Source: Pirellulales bacterium
Lineage (GTDB): Bacteria > Planctomycetota > Planctomycetia > Pirellulales > JACPPG01
DNA length: 64,000 bases
Reading direction: 5' to 3'
Assembly (NCBI GenBank): GCA_036499395.1
Contig: DASYDW010000129.1
Coordinates: 62,001 to 126,000, forward strand
Both the position numbers and the translations under genes were made by a program. The notes beneath the pieces were generated by a model. That model saw nothing but the letters and a program-made list of their open reading frames with translations, had not been told where the DNA came from and made no database searches. Positions 8,463 to 16,516 of this stretch are shown here, one piece after another. The stretch's first letter is position 1. Every line of letters starts with the position of its first letter.

Positions 8463-9733
8463 AGTACCAGATTTGCGGGCTGAGCCATCACACGGCGTCT
8501 GTCGAAACGCGCGGCCGGCTGGCGTTCAGTATCGAGCAGGCCCGCACGGCGCTGGCCGATTTTCGCGAGCGCTTCCCCGCCGCCGAGGCGGTCGTGCTGT
8601 CGACCTGCAACCGGGTCGAGATTTACACCGCCTGCGACGTGCCGACCGGCGTGCCATCGCATCAGGAAGTTGCGGAGTTTCTGGCCGACTTCCACGGCTT
8701 GAACCTGTCGGACATCTTCGACGATCTCTTCGAGCGGACCGGCGAGGACGTCGTACGGCATCTGTTCCATGTGGCCGCCAGCCTGGACAGCATGGTCGTG
8801 GGCGAGCCGCACATCGTGGCACAGATCAAGCAAGCCTATGAGTTGGCCTGCGAGCGCGACAGCACCGGCCCGCTGACGAACCAGGTATTCCAGGCGGCGC
8901 TGCGCGTGGCAAAGCGGGTTACCAGCGAGACCTCGATCAACGAAAAGCGCGTCAGCATTCCCAGCGTCGCGATCGCCGATTTCGCGAAGCAGATTTTCGA
9001 GCGCTTCGACGACAAGCGCGTGCTAGTGCTGGGGGCTGGGGAAATGGCCGAGGAGACGCTCCGCTATTTGCAGGACGAAGGCGCCCGCGACGTCCACGTG
9101 TTGAATCGCAGCTTCGAGCGCGCCGAGCAACTGGCACAGACCTGGGGTGGGCGCGCCGCGCGTTGGGAAGAGCTGACTCGCGAACTGGCCGCGGCCGACC
9201 TGGTGATCAGTACCACGGCTGCCACCGAGCCGATCGTGACGCGGTCCTCGTTCGCGGCGGTCGAAGCGGCGCGTCATCAGCGCCCGCTATTCATTCTCGA
9301 TCTGGCCATGCCGCGCGATTTCGACCCGCTGGTCGGCCAATCGCTGGGCGTGTACCTATATTCGATCGACGACCTGCGCGAGGCCTGCGATCGCAATCGG
9401 CGCGAACGCGAAAAAGAATGGCCGGCCGCGATCCGCATCGTCGAGCAGGAAACGGCCCGTTTCATGGCCGACCTGAACCATCGCGCCACGGGCCCGATCA
9501 TCAAGCGGCTGAAGCAAGGCTGGCAGCAAACAACGCAGGACGAATTGCGCCGCTTGCTGAATAAACTCCCCGACCTGAATGACCGCCAGCAGCAAGAGGT
9601 CCGCCAATCATTCGATCGGCTGATCAACAAGCTGCTTCACCCGCCGCTGGAAAGCCTGCGCGACGAAGCAGCCGAGGGGATGACGCACACACTGCTGGAC
9701 GCCTTCAAGCGGCTGTTCCAACTCAAAGACTAG
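8459..9733 (+). CDS. hemA: glutamyl-tRNA reductase
   Basis: HemA reduces glutamyl-tRNA to glutamate-1-semialdehyde with NADPH, the first committed step of tetrapyrrole synthesis by the C5 route. The 424-residue protein is full length. Catalytic Cys50 lies in VVLSTCNRVEIY, the conserved GEPHIVAQIK region is at 115-124, and the NADPH-binding loop VLVLGAGEMAEETL is at 188-201. The C-terminal dimerisation helices follow (LRRLLNKLPDLNDRQQQEV). The start at 8459 overlaps the stop of the upstream ccsA-like gene as ATGA, so expression is probably coupled to it. This arrangement links haem synthesis with haem delivery. Assignment is very secure. Confidence 0.97.
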   Translation: MKYQICGLSHHTASVETRGRLAFSIEQARTALADFRERFPAAEAVVLSTCNRVEIYTACDVPTGVPSHQEVAEFLADFHGLNLSDIFDDLFERTGEDVVRHLFHVAASLDSMVVGEPHIVAQIKQAYELACERDSTGPLTNQVFQAALRVAKRVTSETSINEKRVSIPSVAIADFAKQIFERFDDKRVLVLGAGEMAEETLRYLQDEGARDVHVLNRSFERAEQLAQTWGGRAARWEELTRELAAADLVISTTAATEPIVTRSSFAAVEAARHQRPLFILDLAMPRDFDPLVGQSLGVYLYSIDDLREACDRNRREREKEWPAAIRIVEQETARFMADLNHRATGPIIKRLKQGWQQTTQDELRRLLNKLPDLNDRQQQEVRQSFDRLINKLLHPPLESLRDEAAEGMTHTLLDAFKRLFQLKD

Positions 9734-9771
9734 TCCCGGCCCGCATACGCGAGACCAGGCTACCGAGTGCG

Positions 9772-10137
9772 TTACTCGTCGTCTTCCCACTCCTCTTCTT
9801 CCTCTTCTTCCTCTTCGTCATCATCGTCGTCGTCGTCCTCGTCTTCATCCCAGTCGTCGTCCTCGTCCTCTTCTTCGTCTTCCCAATCTTCATCGTCGTC
9901 GTCGTCGACTTCTTCCCAGTCGTCGTCGTCTTCATCTAGGTCGTCGTCCTCGTCCTCTTCTTCTTCATCGTCGTCGTCTTCGTCTTCGTCATCATCGTCG
10001 TCGAGCTCTTCGTCCTCGTCATCGAGCTCCTCGTCGTCTTCGACTTTCTTCTTGGCCGCGCGCACAGCAAGAAGATCGGACATGGCCGACAAGGACAGCC
10101 AATCCGTTTCGAATTCGTGCTCGAGGGAAATCGTCAC
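9772..10137 (-). CDS. extremely acidic low-complexity protein
   Basis: The predicted protein has 121 residues. The first 31 are ordinary and end in a basic patch (RAAKKKVEDDEE). Residues 33-121 are about nine-tenths Asp and Glu, broken only by a few Leu, Trp and Val. A strong ribosome binding site (AGAGGAG) lies 8 bases before a GTG start at 10137, so I accept it as a real gene. The gene starts 22 bases after the scpB stop, which suggests one transcript. Acidic tails of this kind can mimic DNA, bind cations, or act as chaperones for basic proteins, but no role can be assigned. The complementary poly-Ser frame is a shadow. Confidence 0.7.
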   Translation of the reverse strand: MTISLEHEFETDWLSLSAMSDLLAVRAAKKKVEDDEELDDEDEELDDDDDEDEDDDDEEEEDEDDDLDEDDDDWEEVDDDDDEDWEDEEEDEDDDWDEDEDDDDDDDEEEEEEEEEWEDDE

Positions 10138-10158
10138 GTGTGTTGCTCCTCTTTCAAG

Positions 10159-10734
10159 TCAAAAAGTAGGTCCGGGTAAATCCTGATCCCGGCCGGCGCC
10201 GGGGATAACTTCACTTGTCGTTGACAGGTTCGCCGCCGCCGGACGCAATTGCTGCGCCCGGGGCAAATCATCCAGGTGCCGCAGTCCGAACGTCCGCAGG
10301 AACCGTGGAGTCGTACCATACAAAAATGGACGCCCCAAGTCATGCGATTTGCCGACGATACGTACTAGATCGCGATCCATCAACTGACGTAGCATTTCGC
10401 CGCACTGCACGCCGCGAATCGACTCCACCTCGGCGCGCAATACCGGCTGCCGGTACGCAACCACCGCCAGGGTCTCAAGCGCAGGGCTCGACAGCCTGAT
10501 CCCACATCCCCAGGGATGCAACCGACGTAACCACCCCCCGAACGATTGGTGGGTCATTAGTTGCCATCCCCCCGCCACTTCTTCGACGCGAAACGGCGAG
10601 CCGTCGCGAAGGTACGCTTCGTTCAGCCGCCGCACCAGGGTCCGCGCTTGGGTGGGATCGGCCAGCCCGGCCGCCTGAGAGAGGCGCCGATTCGTAATCG
10701 GTTCGTTTGAGATCAATAACACAGCTTCGACCAT
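10159..10734 (-). CDS. scpB: SMC-Scp complex subunit ScpB
   Basis: ScpB is the winged-helix subunit of the condensin-like SMC-ScpA-ScpB complex that helps segregate chromosomes. The 191-residue protein opens with MVEAVLLISNEPI, the usual beginning of the first winged helix. It continues with ARTLVRRLNEAY, FRVEEVAGGWQLMT, and the family hallmark SSPALETLAVVAYRQPVLRA at residues 99-118. After this come VESIRGVQCGEMLRQLMDRDL and GRPFLYGTTPRFLRTFGL. The frame is open to 10911, but that extra stretch is Arg/Ser/Pro-rich, so I prefer 10734; an N-terminal extension is possible. scpA is not adjacent. The acidic-protein gene follows on the same strand. Confidence 0.9.
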   Translation of the reverse strand: MVEAVLLISNEPITNRRLSQAAGLADPTQARTLVRRLNEAYLRDGSPFRVEEVAGGWQLMTHQSFGGWLRRLHPWGCGIRLSSPALETLAVVAYRQPVLRAEVESIRGVQCGEMLRQLMDRDLVRIVGKSHDLGRPFLYGTTPRFLRTFGLRHLDDLPRAQQLRPAAANLSTTSEVIPGAGRDQDLPGPTF

Positions 10735-11197
10735 CGCCGTCGCATGATTCCTGCGGCCGGAAACTCTTGGCGAGACGGCGGGACTTTCGCCGGTCGACGC
10801 AGGCAACCGTGATCGCCGAACTGGGGGGTTCCAAGCGTGCGTCGTGCGCGGCTGATAGCGCAGTGCTACGCTACGAAGCAAACTGCCGACTGTGGGGCGA
10901 GACGATACCATCGGTCGTTACGAACAGCGCTTGCGGATTGGGGGTATCGCGGCCAGCAAAATCTTCCGTCAATCAGGCAAACCGGACTGCTGCGCGCAGC
11001 CACATCGTCATGCGCCACCGACGATGCTTCAGGAGCGTGATTCCGCGCGGGGCATGCTTTCGTAAAGCCCGCCTCTGGCCCAACTTCCTGTGCGTCCTTG
11101 CCGCCAAAATATGCCGAGGGATGGGCTTCTGGCAAGCCCTGATCGGCCGGCCGGTTGAATTTCGTCATTCAACCACAGGCGTTAGACCCGCGCCAGC
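10735..11197. other. intergenic region upstream of scpB
   Basis: These 463 bp contain the possible 59-codon N-terminal extension of scpB (10735-10911) and two overlapping frames at 10707-11201 and 10866-11168. Both frames have Arg/Ala/Cys-rich compositions and no ribosome binding site, and I do not accept them. No repeat, hairpin terminator or tRNA was seen. Confidence 0.3.
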
Positions 11198-11893
11198 TTA
11201 GGGAGTCGCGCCCGCGCGATACTGCTCGACCTGATCCAGCACTTTGCGCATGGCGCGTAGCGGCTCGACATCGGTGCCGTCGAATTGTCGCGTCTGTTTC
11301 GGGTTGTTTTCCATCGCAACTTTGCAATGGAACCGGTACATCTGACCGGCATTTCCCCACGTTTCCAACAAGTAGTACGTGGCCCCCAGTTCGCGCAAGC
11401 GGCGCTCGATGGCGTGAAATCCCTCGCTGGCCGCACGCGGATCACGGGCAGCATTCGCAGCCGGTTGAGGCACAGCGAATTGCGGCGCCGACCCGGCCAT
11501 GGGCGCGGGAGCCGCATCGAACTGGGCGGTCCGCGCGTGCTCGTCAGGGGGTCGGTTGGCGCCCCCCGCACTATGCTGTTCGTGTGAAGCGGCCGAAATA
11601 GCCCCCGGCGCCCATAGGGATCCGGTGCCATCCAGGCCGCGCGGCGGAACGGCCGCCGCAGCGTCGGGCGCGCTTGTTTCCGTCGGAGTGCTGAAAATCG
11701 GTGCGTCGCCGCCTCGGGTGCGCGGATCGTTCGACTCTTTCTTCTCTCCCACGAAGCGCGTAATGCCGCGCCCTTGGATCAACGAGTCGAAGAACTGGGG
11801 CAACGAAGAACCGAAGATGGCAGTCAATGGGACCACGACCAGGCAGACCAACATCACCAGCGCGCGAAGCGTCACAACAGCCGACGATTGCAT
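11198..11893 (-). CDS. conserved single-span membrane protein of unknown function
   Basis: The predicted protein has 231 residues and starts at the ATG at 11893. One hydrophobic segment lies at about residues 10-28 (LRALVMLVCLVVVPLTAIFG), followed by a long Pro/Ala/Ser-rich linker (about 50-150). The compact, conserved-looking C-terminal domain spans about 155-225 and contains RRLRELGATYYLLETW, YRFHCKVAMENN and TDVEPLRAMRKVLDQVE. I have seen this C-terminal pattern in planctomycetes but know no function. The same frame stays open as far as 12946 across the antisense strand of the cysteine desulfurase; that part is a shadow. The gene is divergent from the desulfurase. Confidence 0.7.
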   Translation of the reverse strand: MQSSAVVTLRALVMLVCLVVVPLTAIFGSSLPQFFDSLIQGRGITRFVGEKKESNDPRTRGGDAPIFSTPTETSAPDAAAAVPPRGLDGTGSLWAPGAISAASHEQHSAGGANRPPDEHARTAQFDAAPAPMAGSAPQFAVPQPAANAARDPRAASEGFHAIERRLRELGATYYLLETWGNAGQMYRFHCKVAMENNPKQTRQFDGTDVEPLRAMRKVLDQVEQYRAGATP

Positions 11894-12107
11894 GGCAGCC
11901 TGGCGTCTCCCTGGCCTACTGCTTGCCTCATGGCCGAAAGGCCGCGCGCAAGACGTGTCTGGATATGCCCCAAACGCACCGATCACCCCGAAAAGTGGGC
12001 GGATAATACAAGCCAGCCGCAACGAGGGGCAATGGCAATCAGGGGGACTCCGCGACGGGCCGGCGCATTCCCACTTCACGCGAGCGACTAGAGCCGTGGC
12101 AGCACCG

Positions 12108-12133
12108 TTGCGACGACCACGTTCGGCTATAAT
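12108..12133 (+). promoter_or_regulatory. candidate promoter giving a leaderless cysteine desulfurase mRNA
   Basis: A perfect TATAAT lies at 12128-12133, only six bases before the ATG at 12140. The usual transcription start would therefore fall on the A of the ATG. A possible -35 (TTGCGA, 12108-12113) has a short 14-bp spacer, so the -35 part is weak. No Shine-Dalgarno sequence precedes the gene. Confidence 0.35.
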
Positions 12134-12139
12134 TAAGCC

Positions 12140-13351
12140 ATGTCGGTAGCGCCGCAACATATCTATCTTGACCATAATGCCACGACCCCCTTGTTGCCGC
12201 AGGCCGCGGCGACGATCGTGGCGGTCTACGATTCGGCCGTGGCGAATCCGGCGAGCCAGCATTGGGCGGGACGCAAAGCGCGACAGCTTCTTGAGGATGC
12301 GCGCGATGCGATTGCCACTCTCGTCGGTGCCCGCTGCGACACCGCCCGGGCCGATCGCGTCGTCTTCACCTCGGGCGGTACCGAAGCGAATAACCTGTCC
12401 CTTCTCGGCCTGGCCGGCCAGGTGCCGGGACATCTGATCGTTTCGGCCATCGAGCACCCCTGCGTCCTCGGGCCGGCCGACGAGCTGCGCCGGCGCGGCT
12501 GGACCGTGGACCTTCTGCCCGTCACCTCGGACGGCATCACCCGGGTCGAAGCGCTGCTCGACCTGCTGCGCCCCGACACCCGGCTGGTCAGCTTGATGCT
12601 GGCGAATAACGAAACCGGCGTAGTGCAGCCGGTTGCACAGGCGGCCGCGATTTGCGCCGAGCGCGGCATTCCCCTGCACACTGACGCGGCCCAAGCGATC
12701 GGCAAGATCGGCGTCGACTTCGGCGCCCTGGGGGCCGCCGCGATGACCACGAGCGCGCATAAGTTCGGCGGACCGCCGGGCATCGGCGCTCTCGTCCTGC
12801 GTCACGATGTGACGCTCGCTCCGCTGCTGCACGGCGGCCATCAACAGGCAGGTCTCCGCCCGGGCACCGAACCAGTGGCCCTCGCCGCCGGAATGCAGGC
12901 CGCCTTGGAGTTCCGCCAGGCGAACATGGCAAATACCGCCGGCCAATGGACCGCGCTGCGCGACGAATTCGAGGTCACGCTACGCGCCGGCTGGCCGGAC
13001 TTGGTCGTTAATGGTGCGGGTGCCGTAAGATTGCCGCAAACCAGCAACGTCTCGTTTCCCGGTCTGGACCGGCAGGCGTTGGTCATGGCGCTCGACTTGG
13101 CGGGGGTCAGTTGCTCCACGGGTTCGGCCTGTGCCAGCGGCTCGTCCGAACCGTCGCCAACGCTGCTGGCGATGGATTGTCCGCGCGACGTTTTCGAGAG
13201 CGCGCTGCGCTTCAGTTGGGGAGCGTCGAGCACAGCCGTCGAGACGGCCGAGGCGGCCCGGCGCATCTTGAAGATTTGCAATGAGTTGCGAGGCAAAAAA
13301 TTGGGCAAAAAATCCCCCCCGACGGTCGCCGACAGGGGGCAAATTTGGTAG
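12140..13351 (+). CDS. cysteine desulfurase (NifS/IscS family)
   Basis: This PLP enzyme removes sulfur from cysteine and passes it on as a persulfide for Fe-S clusters or tRNA thiolation. The 403-residue protein begins with IYLDHNATTPL. It has the cofactor-contacting ASAIEHP-type region with His106, the PLP lysine K208 in TTSAHKFGGPPGIGA, and the persulfide-forming Cys331 in SCSTGSACASGSSEPSP. The C-terminus is longer than usual, with a basic tail (RGKKLGKKSPP). Which paralogue it is (IscS or NifS) cannot be told from this window, because no iscU, nifU or mnmA is next to it. The next gene, the DnaA-like one, starts about 50 bases downstream. Confidence 0.93.
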   Translation: MSVAPQHIYLDHNATTPLLPQAAATIVAVYDSAVANPASQHWAGRKARQLLEDARDAIATLVGARCDTARADRVVFTSGGTEANNLSLLGLAGQVPGHLIVSAIEHPCVLGPADELRRRGWTVDLLPVTSDGITRVEALLDLLRPDTRLVSLMLANNETGVVQPVAQAAAICAERGIPLHTDAAQAIGKIGVDFGALGAAAMTTSAHKFGGPPGIGALVLRHDVTLAPLLHGGHQQAGLRPGTEPVALAAGMQAALEFRQANMANTAGQWTALRDEFEVTLRAGWPDLVVNGAGAVRLPQTSNVSFPGLDRQALVMALDLAGVSCSTGSACASGSSEPSPTLLAMDCPRDVFESALRFSWGASSTAVETAEAARRILKICNELRGKKLGKKSPPTVADRGQIW

Positions 13352-13399
13352 ATTGACGGCTTGTTTTTCGGCGACAATTTTCGCGTTGGAATAAGCCAC

Positions 13400-14485
13400 T
13401 TGAACGTGCCTGACCGCCCCCTGGTGACACCGCTCTCCGAGGGGAGTTTTGCGCTGGCATTGTCCAACGGCACGACCTGGGCCAGCCGGTTTTTCCTGGG
13501 CACGGAAGGCGCACTTTTACGGTGCGCGCTCGACGATTTTCTCGGCCGCGACACGACGCCATACCAGCCGCTAGTGCTGCACGGCGCGGCCGGCCTGGGG
13601 AAGTCGCATCTGGCACATGGCATCGCTCGGCGATTCGCCGCGCAACATCCTGCATTGTCGGTGGTTTGCGAAACCGGTGCCGACTTCGCGCGCGGCTACG
13701 CGACGGCCGTCGAAACGCACGACATCCTCCCCTGGCGCGAAGCATTCCGCGGGGCGGCGCTATTGGTGATCGACAATCTCGACGAGCTCACCGGCAAGTC
13801 CGCAGCGCAGATTGAGTTTTTGCACACAATCGATGCACTCGCAGACGCGGGGGGCCGGCTATTGGTTACGGCGCGCACCATCCCGACGCGCATCCCGCAC
13901 CTGCTGCCAGGTTTGGTAAGCCGACTTTCCGCGGGATTGACCGTTGCGTTAACAAAACCTGGTCCAGCAGCGCGCAGCGTGGCGCTTGAGGCGATATCTC
14001 GTGCGATGGACATTTCGCTAACTGATGACGCGTTACGGCTGCTCGCCCGTGATCTGGACGTCACGATGCCCGAGTTGGCCGGCGCATTGCACGAACTAAC
14101 AGCGCCCACGAACACCGCTTCTGCTCACGCACCAGCGGCGTTGATCGATCATGCCCGGGCCGTGGCGTTTCTCACCGGCCGTCCGGCGGCGCGTCCGGTG
14201 CCGCTGGGTGATATCGCGGCGCGCACGGCGCGGCACTATGCCTTGGCGGTAGCGGATTTGCGCGGCCCCTCGCAGCGGCAAAATATCGCCCGAGCCCGAG
14301 CCGTGGCGATGTTCATCGCGCGGCAATTGACCGACAAAAGCCTGGGGGCGGTGGGAAAATATTTCGGCGGCCGCGATCATACGACCGTATTGCACGGCTG
14401 CCGTAAGACCGAAGAGCTAATGGCGCGCGATGCCGAGCTGCGCCAGACGGTGCATGATTTACGGACCGCACTCCGTGGAGATTGA
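13400..14485 (+). CDS. dnaA: short DnaA-like replication initiator lacking domain I
   Basis: DnaA binds boxes at oriC with its C-terminal domain and melts DNA with its AAA+ domain. This protein has about 361 residues if translation begins at the TTG at 13400 (GGA 9 bases upstream); an earlier TTG at 13361 is also possible. The AAA+ domain has Walker A HGAAGLGKSH at 61-70 and a Walker-B-like LLVIDNLDEL at 121-130. The C-terminal box-binding signature GAVGKYFGGRDHTTVLHGC is at about 316-334. The N-terminal DnaB-interacting domain I and linker are missing, so it is roughly 90 residues shorter than standard DnaA. It lies directly before a candidate origin and dnaN. It could be the main initiator or a DnaA/Hda-type paralogue. 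Confidence 0.85.
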   Translation: MNVPDRPLVTPLSEGSFALALSNGTTWASRFFLGTEGALLRCALDDFLGRDTTPYQPLVLHGAAGLGKSHLAHGIARRFAAQHPALSVVCETGADFARGYATAVETHDILPWREAFRGAALLVIDNLDELTGKSAAQIEFLHTIDALADAGGRLLVTARTIPTRIPHLLPGLVSRLSAGLTVALTKPGPAARSVALEAISRAMDISLTDDALRLLARDLDVTMPELAGALHELTAPTNTASAHAPAALIDHARAVAFLTGRPAARPVPLGDIAARTARHYALAVADLRGPSQRQNIARARAVAMFIARQLTDKSLGAVGKYFGGRDHTTVLHGCRKTEELMARDAELRQTVHDLRTALRGD

Positions 14486-14926
14486 ACGAACATCCTACGT
14501 GGTGGAAAACACGTCGAGAGTTGTCGACAGTACGAAGCAGTAAAGGCGCGCCGTGAAATCAGGGAGGGGGGCATTGCTCGAACTGTCGACATCTTGCGTG
14601 CAACTTGGCAACGGCTATCGACGGCCACTCGACAGATTTTAAACAGGCGTGAGTCGCCATCGCGTCGCAACAAAATCAACGGCCAGCACGGCTTAGGCAG
14701 GGACGGAGAAAGTTATCAACGCCAAGGGGCGAAGCATTCCTACTACTGTCACTAAAAAAATAACTAAATAGGAAAAGCACTCCCTCGACAAGCTCATTCG
14801 ATTACCGGGCTCGTGACTCGGAATGCGAGCCAACGTCGAGTAGTGTCCCACCAGCCTAAGACAGCAAATAACGATTCTTTTGAAAAACGGATTTCAGGAC
14901 CTACCCGTCAGGAGCGCGGGACTCAA
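14486..14926. other. candidate chromosomal replication origin (oriC)
   Basis: This 441-bp gene-free gap lies between a DnaA-like gene and dnaN, a classical place for oriC. It holds two copies of the palindrome TGTCGACA (14522-14529 and 14584-14591) plus TCGACA at 14629-14634 and 14785-14790, and ACGTCGAG at 14511-14518 and 14833-14840. Near-consensus DnaA boxes are GTTATCAAC (around 14712-14720) and TTTTCCACC on the minus strand (around 14501-14509). An AT-rich run at 14751-14776 could be the unwinding element. The dnaN frame stays open to 14813 but lacks a good start there. No coding sequence is otherwise supported. Confidence 0.55.
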
Positions 14927-16042
14927 ATGAAGCTGACATGTGATCGCGAAAAGATGTTAACGGCGTTTCAAAGTGCGGCGGCCGTAGCCCCCACGCGCAG
15001 CCCCAAGCCGATTCTGCAAAACGTCAAGCTCGATGCCAGCAGCGCCGGAGGCATGGTGCTGGCCACGGATCTCGAAGTGGGGATCCGCGTCGAGGTGCCC
15101 GGCGTCACGGCCGAGGCTCCCGGTAGCGTCGTGTTGCCGATCCAGCGCTTTGGATCGATCTTGCGCGAAAGTGGCGATGCCGTGCTGCGAATCGAAACCG
15201 ATGGTAATGGGGTCGTGGTCCGCGGCGAGCATAGCGAGTTCCGCTTGCCCGCCGAAAATCCGGCCGAGTTTCCCGCGATCGCCGACTTTAACGAGGCGAA
15301 GTATCACGTCGTACCGGCCCGCGTGTTATCGCAGATCATTCGCCGCACGACATTCGCCACCGATAACGAAAGCAGCCGCTACGCTCTGGGTGGCGTGCTC
15401 GTCGAGCTGAGCGCCGACAAGATCACGGCCGTCGGCACCGATGGACGCCGCCTGGCGATGATGGAAGCGCCGGCGCAAAGCGTGGGCGGCCACGCGACCG
15501 GCGACAACATGACGATCATCCCCGCCCGCAGCATGCACCTGATCGAAAAGATCCTCACCGAGCCGGATGCCGAGATTCATATCGCGGCCCGCGCCAACGA
15601 AGTGCTGGTGAAAAGTCCGCGTGCCATGCTTTACACTCGGCTGGTAGAGGGGCGTTTTCCCAAGTGGCGCGACGTATTTCCCAAGCGGCCGGACGCGGTC
15701 AAGATCGAGCTGTCGGTCGGCCCACTCCACTCCGCGGTGCGACAGGCTGCGATCGTGACGAGCGAAGAAAGCCGTGGCGTTGATTTCACCTTCGGTCAGG
15801 GAAAGCTGGTATTAGCAGGCCGCGCGCCGGAAGTCGGTCAATCGCGGGTCGAGTTGCCAATCGCCTACGACGGTGCGGCCGTGTCGATCAGCCTGGATCC
15901 ACGTTTCTTCAACGACTTTCTCAAAGTGCTCGAGGCCGAGGCGACCTTCACGCTCGAGCTGAAGGATGCCGAGAGTGCGGCCGTGTGCCATACCGGCGAC
16001 GGTTACTCGTATGTGATCATGCCGCTGGCGCGCGATCGGTAA
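14927..16042 (+). CDS. dnaN: DNA polymerase III subunit beta (sliding clamp)
   Basis: The beta clamp is a ring-shaped dimer that tethers DNA polymerase III to DNA. The 371-residue protein is the normal length. It begins MKLTCDREKMLTAFQSAA, has three repeated clamp folds, and contains TRSPKPILQNVKL, PAENPAEFPAI, TTFATDNESSRYALGGV, AVGTDGRRLAMME, VEGRFPKWRDVFP and a C-terminal YVIMPLARDR. This last element corresponds to the usual YxIMPxR end that helps form the partner-binding pocket. I place the start at 14927; the open frame reaches 14813, but the extra part does not resemble clamps. The gene lies downstream of the candidate origin and 62 bp before the DUF721 gene. Confidence 0.97.
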   Translation: MKLTCDREKMLTAFQSAAAVAPTRSPKPILQNVKLDASSAGGMVLATDLEVGIRVEVPGVTAEAPGSVVLPIQRFGSILRESGDAVLRIETDGNGVVVRGEHSEFRLPAENPAEFPAIADFNEAKYHVVPARVLSQIIRRTTFATDNESSRYALGGVLVELSADKITAVGTDGRRLAMMEAPAQSVGGHATGDNMTIIPARSMHLIEKILTEPDAEIHIAARANEVLVKSPRAMLYTRLVEGRFPKWRDVFPKRPDAVKIELSVGPLHSAVRQAAIVTSEESRGVDFTFGQGKLVLAGRAPEVGQSRVELPIAYDGAAVSISLDPRFFNDFLKVLEAEATFTLELKDAESAAVCHTGDGYSYVIMPLARDR

Positions 16043-16103
16043 CCAGTCCGACAATAGCGAAACAAAGCAGGGGTAGTGACGAAAAGGAACGCGGTGAAAA
16101 GCG

Positions 16104-16409
16104 GTGTCGACCGGACGGCCTCAAAAAATCGCGAATGTGCTTGCCGATCTGATGGCACGTCGCGGTTACGCGCGCCAGCAATCGACCGCCGATCTGGCCG
16201 CCGTCTGGCAGGAAGCAGCCGGAGAATTAGTGGCGCAACACAGTCGAGTGGGATTGGTCCGGCAGGGACGGTTAGAGGTGACCGTGGCCCATTCGGCGCT
16301 GGTCCAGGAGCTAACCTTTCAAAAGGCGGCAATCCTCGCGCACCTGCAAAAAAAACTACCTCAGGAACATATTGCCGACCTGCGTTTTCGGGTCGGTCCC
16401 ACGGAGTAA
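16104..16409 (+). CDS. dciA: DUF721/DciA-family replicative helicase loader candidate
   Basis: DciA proteins (DUF721) are thought to assist loading of the DnaB helicase in bacteria that lack DnaC or DnaI. The 101-residue protein has the DUF721 pattern: an N-terminal helix (PQKIANVLADLMARRGY), the tryptophan motif TADLAAVWQEAAGELVAQHS, then LEVTVAHSALVQELTFQKAAIL and a final strand (IADLRFRVGP). The start is a GTG at 16104. It lies between dnaN and gyrB, where recF and DUF721 genes are often found, which strengthens the replication role. recF itself is missing here. Family membership is good; the loading activity is inferred. Confidence 0.85.
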   Translation: MSTGRPQKIANVLADLMARRGYARQQSTADLAAVWQEAAGELVAQHSRVGLVRQGRLEVTVAHSALVQELTFQKAAILAHLQKKLPQEHIADLRFRVGPTE

Positions 16410-16516
16410 CGAGCTGAGAATCTAGGGCATCAAAGCCTTGCCGAGACGCATCGGTCAATGAGGACCATCGCTCGACGGCTTCGAACATGCCCCCTGAAAG
16501 GATAAGCAATAGCGCT

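Noticed and set aside
9767..10186. Plus-strand poly-Ser frame
   Set aside because: It is the complement of the acidic protein's GAC/GAA-type codons and has no ribosome binding site.
11894..12946. Long leftward frame joined to the single-span protein gene
   Set aside because: It is antisense to the cysteine desulfurase, Gly/Arg-rich and has no domain. The real gene starts at 11893.
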